From Streptomyces griseoincarnatus (lineage in GTDB: Bacteria; Actinomycetota; Actinomycetes; Streptomycetales; Streptomycetaceae): DNA of 64,000 bases. The position numbers were made by a program, and so were the translations under genes. How positions within the stretch are numbered: the first letter of the stretch is position 1; each line of letters starts with the position of its first letter. Below are positions 53,321-61,529 of the stretch, piece after piece. Under the pieces are notes generated by a model. The model had not been told where the DNA came from and did no database searches. It worked only from the letters and a program-made list of their open reading frames with translations. The stretch is taken from the NCBI GenBank assembly GCA_014649575.1, contig BMTH01000005.1, forward strand, positions 186,001 to 250,000. Reading direction: 5' to 3'.

Positions 53321-53674
53321 TCACACCGCGGCGCCGAGGGCGGCGATCACGTCGGCCTTGCGCGGCTGTCCGGCCGCGCGCCGCACGACCCGGCCGTCCG
53401 CGTCGAGCACCAGCACGGTCGGGGTGCGCTCGACGCCCAGCCGCCGCACGAGGTCCAGGCGGGCCTCCGCGTCGATCTCGACGTGGGTCACGCCCGGGAC
53501 CATGGCCGCGACCTCGTCCAGCACCCGGCGGGTGGCCCGGCAGGGCGCGCAGAAGGCGCTGGAGAACTGCACCAGCGTGGCGCGTTCGCCCAACTCCGCG
53601 CCGAGTTCGGCCGCGAGACCGGACCGCGCTCCGCCGTCGCCGTCGGACCGTCCGGTGTCGTCACTGCCTCGCAC
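53321..53674 (-). CDS. Thioredoxin-family protein
   Basis: 117 residues with active site QFSSAFCAPCRATRRVLDE (CxxC as CAPC) and the cis-Pro region RTPTVLVLDADG. A cytosolic thiol-disulfide exchange protein with a Gly/Asp-rich N-terminal tail. GTG 53674. The CAPC rather than CGPC site suggests a specialised rather than the main thioredoxin. Confidence 0.9.
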   Translation of the reverse strand: MRGSDDTGRSDGDGGARSGLAAELGAELGERATLVQFSSAFCAPCRATRRVLDEVAAMVPGVTHVEIDAEARLDLVRRLGVERTPTVLVLDADGRVVRRAAGQPRKADVIAALGAAV

Positions 53675-53860
53675 TCGCCGCTCCCGCCCTGGATGTCACG
53701 TCCAACCGTCTCCAGCGTCCCGGGCGCCGCGAACATTCCCGTCCGCACGACGAAACCCGAGGTCGACCGGGGGAACGTGACGAGAATCTCCGCCACGGAC
53801 CGGCACCGGGGCTGGTTCACCGGCCGTTCTTGGGGCAGCATCAGCGACAGGCCGTAAACC

Positions 53861-53872
53861 TACGGCTGCGTA
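53861..53872. promoter_or_regulatory. Operator-like dyad upstream of the acyltransferase gene
   Basis: TACGgctgCGTA, embedded in the direct repeat CGTAAACCT ... CGTAACCT (53853-53876), 56 bp before the start codon. TAACCT at 53871 could be the -10. Confidence 0.4.
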
Positions 53873-53927
53873 ACCTCGACTGGGAGAGTCCCTGCCCAGG
53901 CAGAGAAGGAAGGGTTCCGACCCGCCC

Positions 53928-54656
53928 ATGGCAGAACTTGTCTACCGACCCGTGATCGGCTTCGCCCGCACCCTGTTCAAGGCGTGGGACCTCAAGATCG
54001 ATTGCCAGGGTTCGGAGAACATCCCGCGCTCGGGCGGCGCCGTGCTGGTGAGCAACCACATCAGCTATCTCGACTTCGTGTTCAACGGACTGGCGGCGCT
54101 TCCACAGAAGCGGCTCGTCCGCTTCATGGCCAAGGAGTCGGTGTTCCGGCACCGCGTCTCCGGCCCGCTGATGCGCGGCATGAAGCACATCCCGGTCGAC
54201 CGCGCGCAGGGCGAGGCCGCGTACGAGCACGCGCTGCGTTCGCTGCGGTCCGGTGAGATCGTGGGCGTCTTCCCCGAGGCGACGATCTCCCAGTCGTTCA
54301 CCCTGAAGAGCTTCAAGTCCGGTGCCGCGCGCATGGCCCAGGAGGCGGGGGTCCCGCTGATCCCGATGGCCGTGTGGGGCACGCAGCGGCTGTGGACCAA
54401 GGGCCACCCGCGCAACTTCAAGCGCAGCCACACCCCGATCACCATCCGCGTGGGTGAGGCCATCGAGGCGTCCAAGGACAAGTACGCGGGCGCGATCACC
54501 CGTCAGCTGCGCGAGCGGGTGCAGGAGCTGCTGGAGGCGGCGCAGCGGGCGTACCCGGTGCGGCCGAAGAACCCGGAGGACACCTGGTGGATGCCGGCCC
54601 ACCTCGGCGGCACGGCCCCCACCCCGGAGCAGGTCCGCGAGGCGGAGGCCCGCTGA
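53928..54656 (+). CDS. 1-acyl-sn-glycerol-3-phosphate acyltransferase (PlsC-type)
   Basis: 242 residues with the acyltransferase NHxxxxD motif (NHISYLD, His44/Asp49), the phosphate-binding FPEATIS motif and PMAVWGTQ. It acylates lysophosphatidate or a similar acceptor at the membrane face. ATG 53928 is preceded by GGAAGGG. Ends at a 16-bp terminator shared with the convergent B3/B4 operon. Confidence 0.93.
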   Translation: MAELVYRPVIGFARTLFKAWDLKIDCQGSENIPRSGGAVLVSNHISYLDFVFNGLAALPQKRLVRFMAKESVFRHRVSGPLMRGMKHIPVDRAQGEAAYEHALRSLRSGEIVGVFPEATISQSFTLKSFKSGAARMAQEAGVPLIPMAVWGTQRLWTKGHPRNFKRSHTPITIRVGEAIEASKDKYAGAITRQLRERVQELLEAAQRAYPVRPKNPEDTWWMPAHLGGTAPTPEQVREAEAR

Positions 54657-54667
54657 CGTCCCGCTCC

Positions 54668-54704
54668 AGGTCCCGGATCCGTGTGCGCCACGGATCCGGG
54701 ACCT
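54668..54704. terminator. Strong bidirectional terminator
   Basis: Perfect 16-bp stem (54668-54683 with 54689-54704), 5-nt loop, followed on the plus strand by GCTGCTTTT. Lies between the convergent acyltransferase and B3/B4 genes. Confidence 0.9.
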
Positions 54705-54751
54705 GCTGCTTTTCGGCGCGGTCCTCCACGCGTGGGGCGAGGACCTCGCCC

Positions 54752-55444
54752 TCATGCGGCCGGGTGGACGGTGACTTTCGCTCCGGGGCTGAACCTCTCC
54801 AGCAGCGCGGCGAGTTCGGCGGCGGCCTCCTCGACCTCGGCCACGGCCATCGGCTCGAGGCTCTCGAGCAGGAAGAAGCCCGAGGTGGTGTCCTCGGTGA
54901 GCCGGGTGCGCGGTCCCTGGCGCCAGTTCCAGCGGCGGCAGGTGACGCCGAGGTCGTCACGCCACACCACCTCGCCGGGGTCGGGGTGCTCGACGGTCTC
55001 CTCGCCCCCGGCCACGGTCACGAAGTCCTCGTCGCCGGTGGCCCGCACCAGGCGCATCGTGCCCTGGATGCGGTCGGCGTCCTCGCCGCCCACCGGGATC
55101 AGCCGGGCGACGCTGACGGCGTTGTAGACGTCTACCAGGAGGTTGATCCGGGGCAGAGCGGCGTCCGACAGGGCCCGCTTCGCCAGCGCCTCCGCGGAGT
55201 TGCGGGTGCGGGAGGGCTTGGAGCCGAAGGCGGTGTAGGCCGCGCGCCAGGCCGTCATGTGCGGGTCCTCGTGCGGGGCGCGTCCGTCGAGGCGGGCGGC
55301 GAGCCGGCGTGCGGCCTCGTCGAGCAGGGCGGAACTCTCCTCGCTGCTGGGCCCGTTGACCAGGTCGTGCGCCTCGACGGCTACATGGGTGAAGCCGGGC
55401 ACGAGGGCCCGTACTTCGTCGGACACGGTCGGTGCGAAGGTCAT
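54752..55444 (-). CDS. B3/B4 tRNA-binding-domain protein
   Basis: 230 residues. The pattern TAWRAAYTAFGSKPSRTRNSAEAL then INLLVDVYNAVSVARLIPVGGEDAD is that of freestanding B3/B4 domains, otherwise found in the editing half of phenylalanyl-tRNA synthetase beta. Proteins of this kind may deacylate mischarged tRNA or free amino-acid conjugates. It follows the transglutaminase-like gene by 21 bp, so the two are one operon. Confidence 0.87.
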   Translation of the reverse strand: MTFAPTVSDEVRALVPGFTHVAVEAHDLVNGPSSEESSALLDEAARRLAARLDGRAPHEDPHMTAWRAAYTAFGSKPSRTRNSAEALAKRALSDAALPRINLLVDVYNAVSVARLIPVGGEDADRIQGTMRLVRATGDEDFVTVAGGEETVEHPDPGEVVWRDDLGVTCRRWNWRQGPRTRLTEDTTSGFFLLESLEPMAVAEVEEAAAELAALLERFSPGAKVTVHPAA

Positions 55445-55465
55445 GAGCGCCTATGTTCCTCGTGT

Positions 55466-56041
55466 TCAGGGAAGGACGGCGGGGAGCGTCCGCCACAGGT
55501 GCGACCGGTCGGGGGCGTCCCGGAGGGCGCGCAGGACCGTCGGGTGCGGTGCAGCATACAGGACCGGATGGTCCATCTCGTTGGACGAGGGGTCGGGGGT
55601 GAAGGCCAGGCGCTCGCCGGCGAGGGAGAACCTCGCGTCCACACCGGGCTTGTTGCCGCGCGGGTCCTGGCGGTGCCATGAACCCTGGAAGCGCACGGCG
55701 ACCAGTCCGTGCACCACGCCGAGGTACTGATAGCAGAGCGCGGTCGGGATGTCCTCGGCGCGCAGCAGCGCGACCAGGGCGTGGGCCTTGGCGTAGCAGA
55801 TGCCGGTGCCCTGCTCCAGCACGTCGGAGGCGCGCCAGGTCACGCGGGGGTCGTCGGCGTCCTGGGAGTGCGTGATCCGGTCGCGGACGTACTCGAAGGC
55901 CGCCCGCGCATACTCATACGAGTCCTGCACGTCGGACGCCAGGCGTGCGGACACCTCCCGGACGACCGGATGGTGGTGGTCGATCGCCTCGTCGGCCGCC
56001 AAGTAGGCGGAGAGGTCCGGGTTTTCCTGGATCAGCTGCAT
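55466..56041 (-). CDS. Transglutaminase-like domain protein
   Basis: 191 residues. The core shows VLEQGTGICYAKAHALVALLRA with catalytic Cys, then VHGLVAVRF with the His, and the Asp strand; this is the papain-like transglutaminase/protease fold of small bacterial members. ATG 56041 follows a near-consensus promoter by 8 nt with no ribosome site (leaderless); the frame extends 23 codons upstream through the promoter. Operon with the B3/B4 gene. Substrate unknown. Confidence 0.88.
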   Translation of the reverse strand: MQLIQENPDLSAYLAADEAIDHHHPVVREVSARLASDVQDSYEYARAAFEYVRDRITHSQDADDPRVTWRASDVLEQGTGICYAKAHALVALLRAEDIPTALCYQYLGVVHGLVAVRFQGSWHRQDPRGNKPGVDARFSLAGERLAFTPDPSSNEMDHPVLYAAPHPTVLRALRDAPDRSHLWRTLPAVLP

Positions 56042-56049
56042 GGCGCCGG

Positions 56050-56079
56050 AGCATAGGTATGCGACCGGCCGAGAGTCAA
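56050..56079 (-). promoter_or_regulatory. Near-consensus promoter of the transglutaminase-B3/B4 operon
   Basis: On the minus strand TTGACT (56079-56074), 18-nt spacer, TATGCT (56055-56050), then 8 nt to the ATG at 56041. One of the best sigma-70/HrdB-type promoters in the window. Confidence 0.75.
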
Positions 56080-56101
56080 TTACTTTTCGGTCGGTCGCAT
56101 A
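56058..56101. promoter_or_regulatory. 15-bp inverted repeat flanking the -35 box
   Basis: TATGCGACCGGCCGA (56058-56072) and TCGGTCGGTCGCATA (56087-56101), 14 of 15 positions complementary, 14-nt spacer containing the -35. Very likely the binding site of an unidentified regulator. Confidence 0.65.
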
Positions 56102-56128
56102 CTTATGCATGACGTCGGGGTCGGCGGG

Positions 56129-57199
56129 TCAGCGGGCCGTCTCCTCCTTGAGGGCGGCCACGAAGCGGTCCACGTCGTCCTCGGTGGTGTCGAAGGCGCA
56201 CATCCAGCGGACGTCGCCCGCGGCCTCGTCCCAGAAGTAGAAGCGGAACCGCTTCTGCAGCCGCTCGCTCACGTCGTGCGGGAGCCGCGCGAACACGGCG
56301 TTGGCCTGGACCGGGTAGAGGATCTCCACGCCGTGCACCGCGCGCACGCCCTCGGCGAGGCGCTGGGCCATCTCGTTGGCGTGCCGTGCGTTGCGCAGCC
56401 ACAGGTCGCGGGCGAGCAGGGCCTCCAACTGCACGGACACGAAGCGCATCTTGGAGGCGAGCTGCATGGACAGCTTGCGCAGGTGCTTCATGTGCTTGAT
56501 CCCGTCCGGGTCCAGCACCACGACCGCCTCGCCGAACAGCGCGCCGTTCTTGGTGCCGCCCAGCGAGAGCAGGTCGACGCCCACCGCGTTGGTGAAGGTG
56601 CGCAGCGGCACGTCCAGCGTGGCGGCCGCGTTGGCCAGCCGGGAGCCGTCGACGTGCACCTTCATGCCGTGCGCGTGGGCATGCTCGCAGATCGCGCGGA
56701 TCTCGTCCGGGGTGTACACCGTGCCCAGCTCGGTCGCCTGGGCTATGGAGACGACCTGGGGCATGGCCCGGTGCTCGTCGTCCCAGCCGTACGCCTCGCG
56801 GTCGATGAGCTCCGGGGTGAGCTTGCCGTCCGGGGTGGGCACGGTGAGCAGCTTGATGCCGCCGACCCGCTCCGGGGCGCCGCCCTCGTCCACGTTGATG
56901 TGGGCGCTCTCCGCGCAGATCACCGCGCCCCAGCGGTCGGTGACCGCCTGGAGCGCCACCACGTTGGCGCCGGTGCCGTTGAAGACCGGGAAGGCCTCGG
57001 CGGTGGGCCCGAAGTGGCTGCGGATCACCTGCTGGAGGTTCTCGGTGTACGCGTCCTCGCCGTAGGCGACCTGGTGCCCGCCGTTGGCCAGGGCCAGGGC
57101 GGCGAGCACCTCCGGGTGGGCGCCCGCGTAGTTGTCGCTGGCGAAACCGCGGACCTCCGGGTCGTGATGACGACGCGCGTCGGTCCGCGGCGGGTTCAC
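56129..57199 (-). CDS. Low-specificity L-threonine aldolase family PLP enzyme
   Basis: 356 residues of the beta-eliminating-lyase/threonine-aldolase family: GFASDNYAGAHPEVLAAL and AYGEDAYTENL at the N-terminus, AESAHINVDEGGAPE, HVDGSRLANAA, and the PLP lysine in LSLGGTKNGALFGE. It cleaves threonine or allo-threonine to glycine and acetaldehyde, or a related beta-hydroxy amino acid. GTG 57199 overlaps the SDR stop by 4 bp. Third gene of the DUF6421 operon. Confidence 0.93.
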   Translation of the reverse strand: MNPPRTDARRHHDPEVRGFASDNYAGAHPEVLAALALANGGHQVAYGEDAYTENLQQVIRSHFGPTAEAFPVFNGTGANVVALQAVTDRWGAVICAESAHINVDEGGAPERVGGIKLLTVPTPDGKLTPELIDREAYGWDDEHRAMPQVVSIAQATELGTVYTPDEIRAICEHAHAHGMKVHVDGSRLANAAATLDVPLRTFTNAVGVDLLSLGGTKNGALFGEAVVVLDPDGIKHMKHLRKLSMQLASKMRFVSVQLEALLARDLWLRNARHANEMAQRLAEGVRAVHGVEILYPVQANAVFARLPHDVSERLQKRFRFYFWDEAAGDVRWMCAFDTTEDDVDRFVAALKEETAR

Positions 57200-57942
57200 G
57201 GCTTCTCGGTCAGCCACAGACGTTTTCCGTTCACTTCCGCGGCGGGCTCGTCCCAGACGTCGACGATGGCCTCGGCCAGGTCCTTGACGTCCGTGAAACC
57301 CGCGAACTTCGCGTTGGGGCGGTCCGCGCGCATCGCGTCGTGCACCAACGCCTTCACCACCAGGATGGCAGCAGCCGAGGTCGGCCCCTGCTCACCCCCG
57401 GCCTTGCGGAAGTAGTCGGCCATGGCCAGCGTCCACGCCTCGGCGGCTGCCTTGCCTGCCGCGTAAGCGGCGTTGCCGGCGGTCGGTTTCGTCGCGCCGG
57501 CCGCGCTGATCAGGACGTAGCGGCCGCGGTCGCTGCGCTGGAGCGCCTCGTGGAAGGCGAGCGTGGTGTGCTGCACGGTGCGCACCAGCAGCAGCTCCAG
57601 GAAGTCCCAGTCGTCCAGGCTGGTCTTGGTGAACGTCTCACTGCCGCGCCAGCCGCCGACGAGGTGGACCAGGCCGTCGACCCGGCCGAACTCCTTCTCG
57701 GTGCGGGCCGCCCATTCGCGGGTGGACTCCAGGTCGAGCAGGTCGACGGACTCCCCGGTGACGGTGGCGCCGCCGTGCGCGTAGCGCGCCGCGTCCACGG
57801 CCGCCGCCAGCCGCTCCGGATCGTTGTCCGAGCCGACGACGACCGCTCCCGCCTCGGCGAGCCTGAGCAGCGCCGCGCGTCCCGCGGGCCCGCCCGCGCC
57901 GGCCACCGCGATCACCGCGCCTTCGAGCGCCCCGTTCCCCAT
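57196..57942 (-). CDS. SDR family oxidoreductase
   Basis: 248 residues. Cofactor motif VAGAGGPAGRAALLRLAEAGA is an unusual variant of TGxxxGxG; HLVGGWRGSETF and ISAAGATKPTAGNAAYAAGKAA (catalytic Ser-Tyr-Lys region) are clear. ATG 57942 follows an ideal AGGAGG; a GTG at 57984 that overlaps the DUF6421 stop by 4 bp would add 14 residues. Middle gene of the operon, coupled to the aldolase. Confidence 0.9.
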   Translation of the reverse strand: MGNGALEGAVIAVAGAGGPAGRAALLRLAEAGAVVVGSDNDPERLAAAVDAARYAHGGATVTGESVDLLDLESTREWAARTEKEFGRVDGLVHLVGGWRGSETFTKTSLDDWDFLELLLVRTVQHTTLAFHEALQRSDRGRYVLISAAGATKPTAGNAAYAAGKAAAEAWTLAMADYFRKAGGEQGPTSAAAILVVKALVHDAMRADRPNAKFAGFTDVKDLAEAIVDVWDEPAAEVNGKRLWLTEKP

Positions 57943-57980
57943 GGTTCTCGCCTCCTGAGCAGTGTTGTGGACGAGATCGC

Positions 57981-59378
57981 TCACGCGGCGACCCGCTCGG
58001 AACCGTCCGCCGTGATGCCCCGGGTGGAGGCGATCACCTTCTTCAGCTTCTTGGACAGTGCCTCATAGAACATGCTCAGCGGAAACTCGTCCGGAAGCAC
58101 GTCATCGACGAGCTTGCGCGGCGGCAGCGAGAGGTCGAGGGCCTCGGGACCCTTGGCCCACTTGGAACCGGGGTGCGGGGAGAGGTACTGGGAGACCAGC
58201 TCGTACCCGGCGAACCAGTGGACGAGTTTGGGGCGGTCGATGCCGTCGCGGTAGAGCTTCTCGATCTCCGCGCACAGCTCGTTGGTGACCTGCGGGGCGC
58301 GCTCCCAGTCGATGGAGAGCTTGTTGTCGGTCCAGCGGACGACGTCGTGCTTGTGCAGGTAGGCGAAGAGCAGCTGGCCGCCGAGGCCGTCGTAGTTGCG
58401 CACGCGCTCGCCCGTCACCGGGAAGCGGAACATGCGGTCGAAGATGACCGCGATCTGGACGTCGCGGGCCTGCGGCACGCCCTCGCCTGCGAGTTTCACG
58501 GCCTCCCTGAAGGCGGTGAGGTCGCAGCGCAGCTCCTCGAGGCCGTACATCCAGAACGGCTGGCGCTGCTTGATCATGAAGGGGTCGAACGGCAGGTCGC
58601 CGTGGCTGTGCGTGCGGTCGTGGATCATGTCCCAGAGCACGAAGGCCTCTTCGCAGCGCTTCTGGTCATGGACCATGGCGGCGACGTCCTCGGGCAGCTC
58701 GAGGCCCAGGATGTCGACGGCGGCGTCGGTGACCCGGCGGAAGCGGGCAGCCTCGCGGTCGCAGAAGATGGCGCCCCAGGTGAAGCGCTCGGGGGCCTCG
58801 CGCACGGCGATGGTCTCGGGGAAGAGAACCGCGGAGTTGGTGTCGTAGCCCGCGGTGAAGTCCTCGAAAGTGATGCCGCAGAACAGCGGGTTGTCGTAAC
58901 GGGTGCGCTCCAGCTCGGCCAGCCAGTCGGGCCAGACCATGCGGAACACGACCGCCTCGAGGTTGCGGTCCGGGTTGCCGTTCTGCGTGTACATCGGGAA
59001 GACGACCAGATGCTGGAGGCCGTCCTCGCGGTGCGCGGCGGGCTGGAAGGCCAGCAGCGAGTCGAGGAAGTCGGGGACCTCGAAGCCGCCCTCGGCCCAG
59101 CGGGCCAGGTCCTTGATCAACGCCTCGTGGTACGCGCGGTCGTGCGGGAGCAGCGGGGACAGTTCGTCGACCGCGCCGATCACCGTGCGCACGGCGTGCT
59201 CCGCGTCGGCCCGGGACGGAGCGCCCTCGGCCCCGAGGTCGAGGGAGCCGTCCTTGGACTGCCAGGGCCGGATCCGCTCCACGGCATCCTTGAGCACGGG
59301 CCATGCCGGGTGCTCAACCACCCTGGTCGTCGAAGGATTCCGCTCCCCCGCAGCCTGCTGCACAAGAATTTCCGTCAT
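57981..59378 (-). CDS. DUF6421 family protein
   Basis: 465 residues, ATG 59378 with GAAGGA upstream. Conserved stretches include VVFPMYTQNGNPDRNLEAVV, LFCGITFEDFTAGYD, WDMIHDRTHSHGDLPFDPFM and GGQLLFAYLHKHDVVRW; several His/Asp clusters suggest metal binding, but no known enzyme motif is recognised. No signal peptide. It heads a three-gene coupled operon with SDR and threonine-aldolase-like genes, so it probably takes part in the same metabolic step chain. Function unknown. Confidence 0.87.
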   Translation of the reverse strand: MTEILVQQAAGERNPSTTRVVEHPAWPVLKDAVERIRPWQSKDGSLDLGAEGAPSRADAEHAVRTVIGAVDELSPLLPHDRAYHEALIKDLARWAEGGFEVPDFLDSLLAFQPAAHREDGLQHLVVFPMYTQNGNPDRNLEAVVFRMVWPDWLAELERTRYDNPLFCGITFEDFTAGYDTNSAVLFPETIAVREAPERFTWGAIFCDREAARFRRVTDAAVDILGLELPEDVAAMVHDQKRCEEAFVLWDMIHDRTHSHGDLPFDPFMIKQRQPFWMYGLEELRCDLTAFREAVKLAGEGVPQARDVQIAVIFDRMFRFPVTGERVRNYDGLGGQLLFAYLHKHDVVRWTDNKLSIDWERAPQVTNELCAEIEKLYRDGIDRPKLVHWFAGYELVSQYLSPHPGSKWAKGPEALDLSLPPRKLVDDVLPDEFPLSMFYEALSKKLKKVIASTRGITADGSERVAA

Positions 59379-59453
59379 GTCCCATCCTTCACAGGAGAAC
59401 CTTGCGTACACCCGACCGTATACACAGGCCGTTTCTCCCAGCAAGGGGTACCT

Positions 59454-59500
59454 CAGGAAAATATCCTGCCTTACCTGGGGAGCAACCGCATATTTTCCTG
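59454..59500. promoter_or_regulatory. 11-bp A/T-rich inverted repeat upstream of DUF6421 operon
   Basis: CAGGAAAATAT (59454-59464) and ATATTTTCCTG (59490-59500), exact inverted copies 25 nt apart, 76 bp upstream of DUF6421 and 133 bp upstream of the divergent GDPD gene. Stands out from the GC-rich background. Confidence 0.6.
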
Positions 59501-59632
59501 TCCGCTACCCCGAACGGCGGCGCTCCATGCGTTCCGAGTTCAGCCTCTGGACGCGGCGGGCAAAGGCGATACGGTCCCAGAGGGCCGTAGGGACGCGGCC
59601 CCCCGCCGCCGTCGACGGAAGCAGGTCGGATC

Positions 59633-60316
59633 TTGAACTTCCTCACCATCGGTCACCGCGGAGTCATGGGCGTCGAGCCCGAGAACACCCTTCGGTCCTT
59701 CGTCGCCGCCCAGGAGGCCGGGCTCGACGTCATCGAACTCGATCTGCATCTGAGCAAGGACGGCGCGCTCGTGGTGATGCACGACGCGCGCGTGGACCGC
59801 ACCACGGACGGCACGGGCGCCATCGCCGAGAAGACCTTCGACGAGCTGCGCGCCCTGGACGCCGGGCGCGGCGAGCGCATTCCCCTGTTCACGGAGGTGC
59901 TGGACGCGGTCCGGACGCCGCTGCAGGCGGAGATCAAGGACGTCCGGGCCGCCCGTGCGCTGGCCGAGGCGATGAACGACCGGGGGCTGGCCGACCGCGT
60001 GGAGGTCGCGTCCTTCCACGACGAGGCGATCGCCGAGATCCGGCGCCTGGTGCCCGGCGTGCGCACCGCTCTCGTCGCGGGACGTTACGGAACGGACGTG
60101 GTGGACCGGGCGGTGGCCGCCGGCGCCTCGCGGCTGTGCCTCAACATCCGCCGGATCACCCTGGAGGTCGTGGAGCACGCCCGCAAGGCGGACCTGTCGG
60201 TGTTCGGCTGGGTGGTCAACACCCAGGACCATCTGCGGCTGGTGCGGGCGCTCGAGCTGGACGGGGCGACCACCGACTACCCGGAGATCAAGCGCACCGG
60301 CCGCTTCACTGCGTGA
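59633..60316 (+). CDS. Glycerophosphodiester phosphodiesterase
   Basis: 227 residues with the GDPD TIM-barrel motifs IGHRGVMGVEPENT (catalytic His8), DVIELDLHLSKDG, VVMHDARVDRTTDG (second catalytic His) and QAEIKD. It cleaves glycerophosphodiesters to glycerol-3-phosphate and alcohol; no signal peptide, so cytosolic. The start is TTG 59633 with GGAAGCAGG upstream. The end overlaps the convergent GNAT gene by 11 bp. Confidence 0.93.
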   Translation: MNFLTIGHRGVMGVEPENTLRSFVAAQEAGLDVIELDLHLSKDGALVVMHDARVDRTTDGTGAIAEKTFDELRALDAGRGERIPLFTEVLDAVRTPLQAEIKDVRAARALAEAMNDRGLADRVEVASFHDEAIAEIRRLVPGVRTALVAGRYGTDVVDRAVAAGASRLCLNIRRITLEVVEHARKADLSVFGWVVNTQDHLRLVRALELDGATTDYPEIKRTGRFTA

Positions 60317-60881
60317 GCGGCCGGACGGTGTACGACGGTCGGACCAGCTCCTTGACCAGCAGCTCGAACTCCAGGTCGTCGCGCTGCGGGACGCCGAAGC
60401 GTTCGTCGCCGTACGGGAACGGCGCCGTCTTCCCCGTACGGCGGTAGCCGCGCCGCTCGTACCAGGCGATCAGGTCCTCGCGCACGGTGATCACCGTCAT
60501 GTGCATCTCGGTCACGTCCCAGCCCTCGCGGGCCTGCCGCTCCGCCTCCGCGATGACGGTCCGGCCGAGCCCGGCACCCTGGAGCGCGGGGCTGACCGCG
60601 AACATGCCGAAGTAGGCGTGCTCACCGCGGTGTTCGAGCTGACAGCAGGCCACGATCCGGCCCTCGCGCTCCACCGTGAGCAGCCGGCTGTCCGGCGCCT
60701 CGACGACCTCCAGCACAGCCTCGCGGTCGGTCCGCTGCCCGTGCAGGATGTCCGCCTCGGTGGTCCACCCCGTGCGGCTGGACTCCCCCCGGTAGGCCGA
60801 CTCGATCAGCTCGACGAGGGCGTCCACGTCGGCGTCGGTGGCATCACGGAAGGTCAGTGCGGTGTCGGCGGCGGTTCCCAT
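60306..60881 (-). CDS. GNAT family N-acetyltransferase
   Basis: 191 residues. GNAT fold with the acetyl-CoA motif FAVSPALQGAGLGRTVIAEAE and C-terminal AWYERRGYRRTG. Cytosolic; acceptor unknown. ATG 60881. Convergent with GDPD. Confidence 0.92.
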   Translation of the reverse strand: MGTAADTALTFRDATDADVDALVELIESAYRGESSRTGWTTEADILHGQRTDREAVLEVVEAPDSRLLTVEREGRIVACCQLEHRGEHAYFGMFAVSPALQGAGLGRTVIAEAERQAREGWDVTEMHMTVITVREDLIAWYERRGYRRTGKTAPFPYGDERFGVPQRDDLEFELLVKELVRPSYTVRPLTQ

Positions 60882-61004
60882 GGCGCGGTTCCTCGATTCG
60901 TGCGGCTCTCCCGACGTGGCCGGGACGGGCCGAGGTTAACGCGCGGTTCCCGGCCCCCGGAGGGCCGGTCCACTCTCCGGACGGCGGTGCCTGCTCCGTC
61001 CCTC

Positions 61005-61010
61005 TACGCT
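61005..61010 (+). promoter_or_regulatory. -10 box of a probable leaderless promoter
   Basis: TACGCT 7 nt before the ATG at 61018, with no ribosome site. Confidence 0.4.
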
Positions 61011-61017
61011 CGGCCGC

Positions 61018-61416
61018 ATGGTGCATGTACTCAGCAGCCGTGTCCTGCTCCGCCCCTCCGACCCCGAGCGCTCCCGCGACTTCTACGGGCGCCGCCTCGG
61101 CCTCGCCGTCCACCGCGAGTTCGGCACCGGCCCGGAGCGCGGCACGGTCTACTTCCTCGGCGGCGGCTTCCTGGAACTCTCGGGTCGCGCGGAGGTCTCC
61201 CCTGCGGGCTCGCCCGACGTGCGGCTGTGGCTCCAGGTGGCGGACGCGGAGGCGGCGCGGGAGGAACTCGACGCCCGGGGCGTGGAGATCGTCCGCCCGC
61301 CGGTGAAGGAGCCGTGGGGCCTGATCGAGATGTGGATCGAGGATCCGGACGGAACACCGATCGTCCTGGTCCAGGTCCCGGAGGAGCACCCGCTGCGGTA
61401 CCGGCCGGGGATCTAG
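61018..61416 (+). CDS. VOC (glyoxalase/bleomycin-resistance-like) family protein
   Basis: 132 residues with two beta-alpha-beta-beta-beta units: VLLRPSDPERSRDFYGRRLGLAV and VKEPWGLIEMWIEDPDGTPIVLVQ, the latter with the usual metal-binding Glu region and DPDG turn. A dimeric metal-dependent enzyme or binding protein of unknown substrate. ATG 61018, probably leaderless. Confidence 0.88.
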   Translation: MVHVLSSRVLLRPSDPERSRDFYGRRLGLAVHREFGTGPERGTVYFLGGGFLELSGRAEVSPAGSPDVRLWLQVADAEAAREELDARGVEIVRPPVKEPWGLIEMWIEDPDGTPIVLVQVPEEHPLRYRPGI

Positions 61417-61499
61417 ATCCCCCCTGCCGGGACTTGCCCGCCGGAGCCACCCTCAGCCGTACGGCGTTCGAGGACGAGGCCCGCCAGGGCCGAGGGGGT

Positions 61500-61518
61500 C
61501 CGGGGGCGCAGCCTCCGG
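61500..61518. terminator. GGGGGCGCAGCC-type hairpin between convergent genes
   Basis: CCGGGGGC (61500-61507), GCA loop, GCCTCCGG (61511-61518), one wobble pair. From memory, hairpins of this 'GGGGTCCGGGGGCGCAGCCCCCGG' kind are scattered between genes in many Streptomyces genomes. Confidence 0.55.
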
Positions 61519-61529
61519 GACGGTCACCC

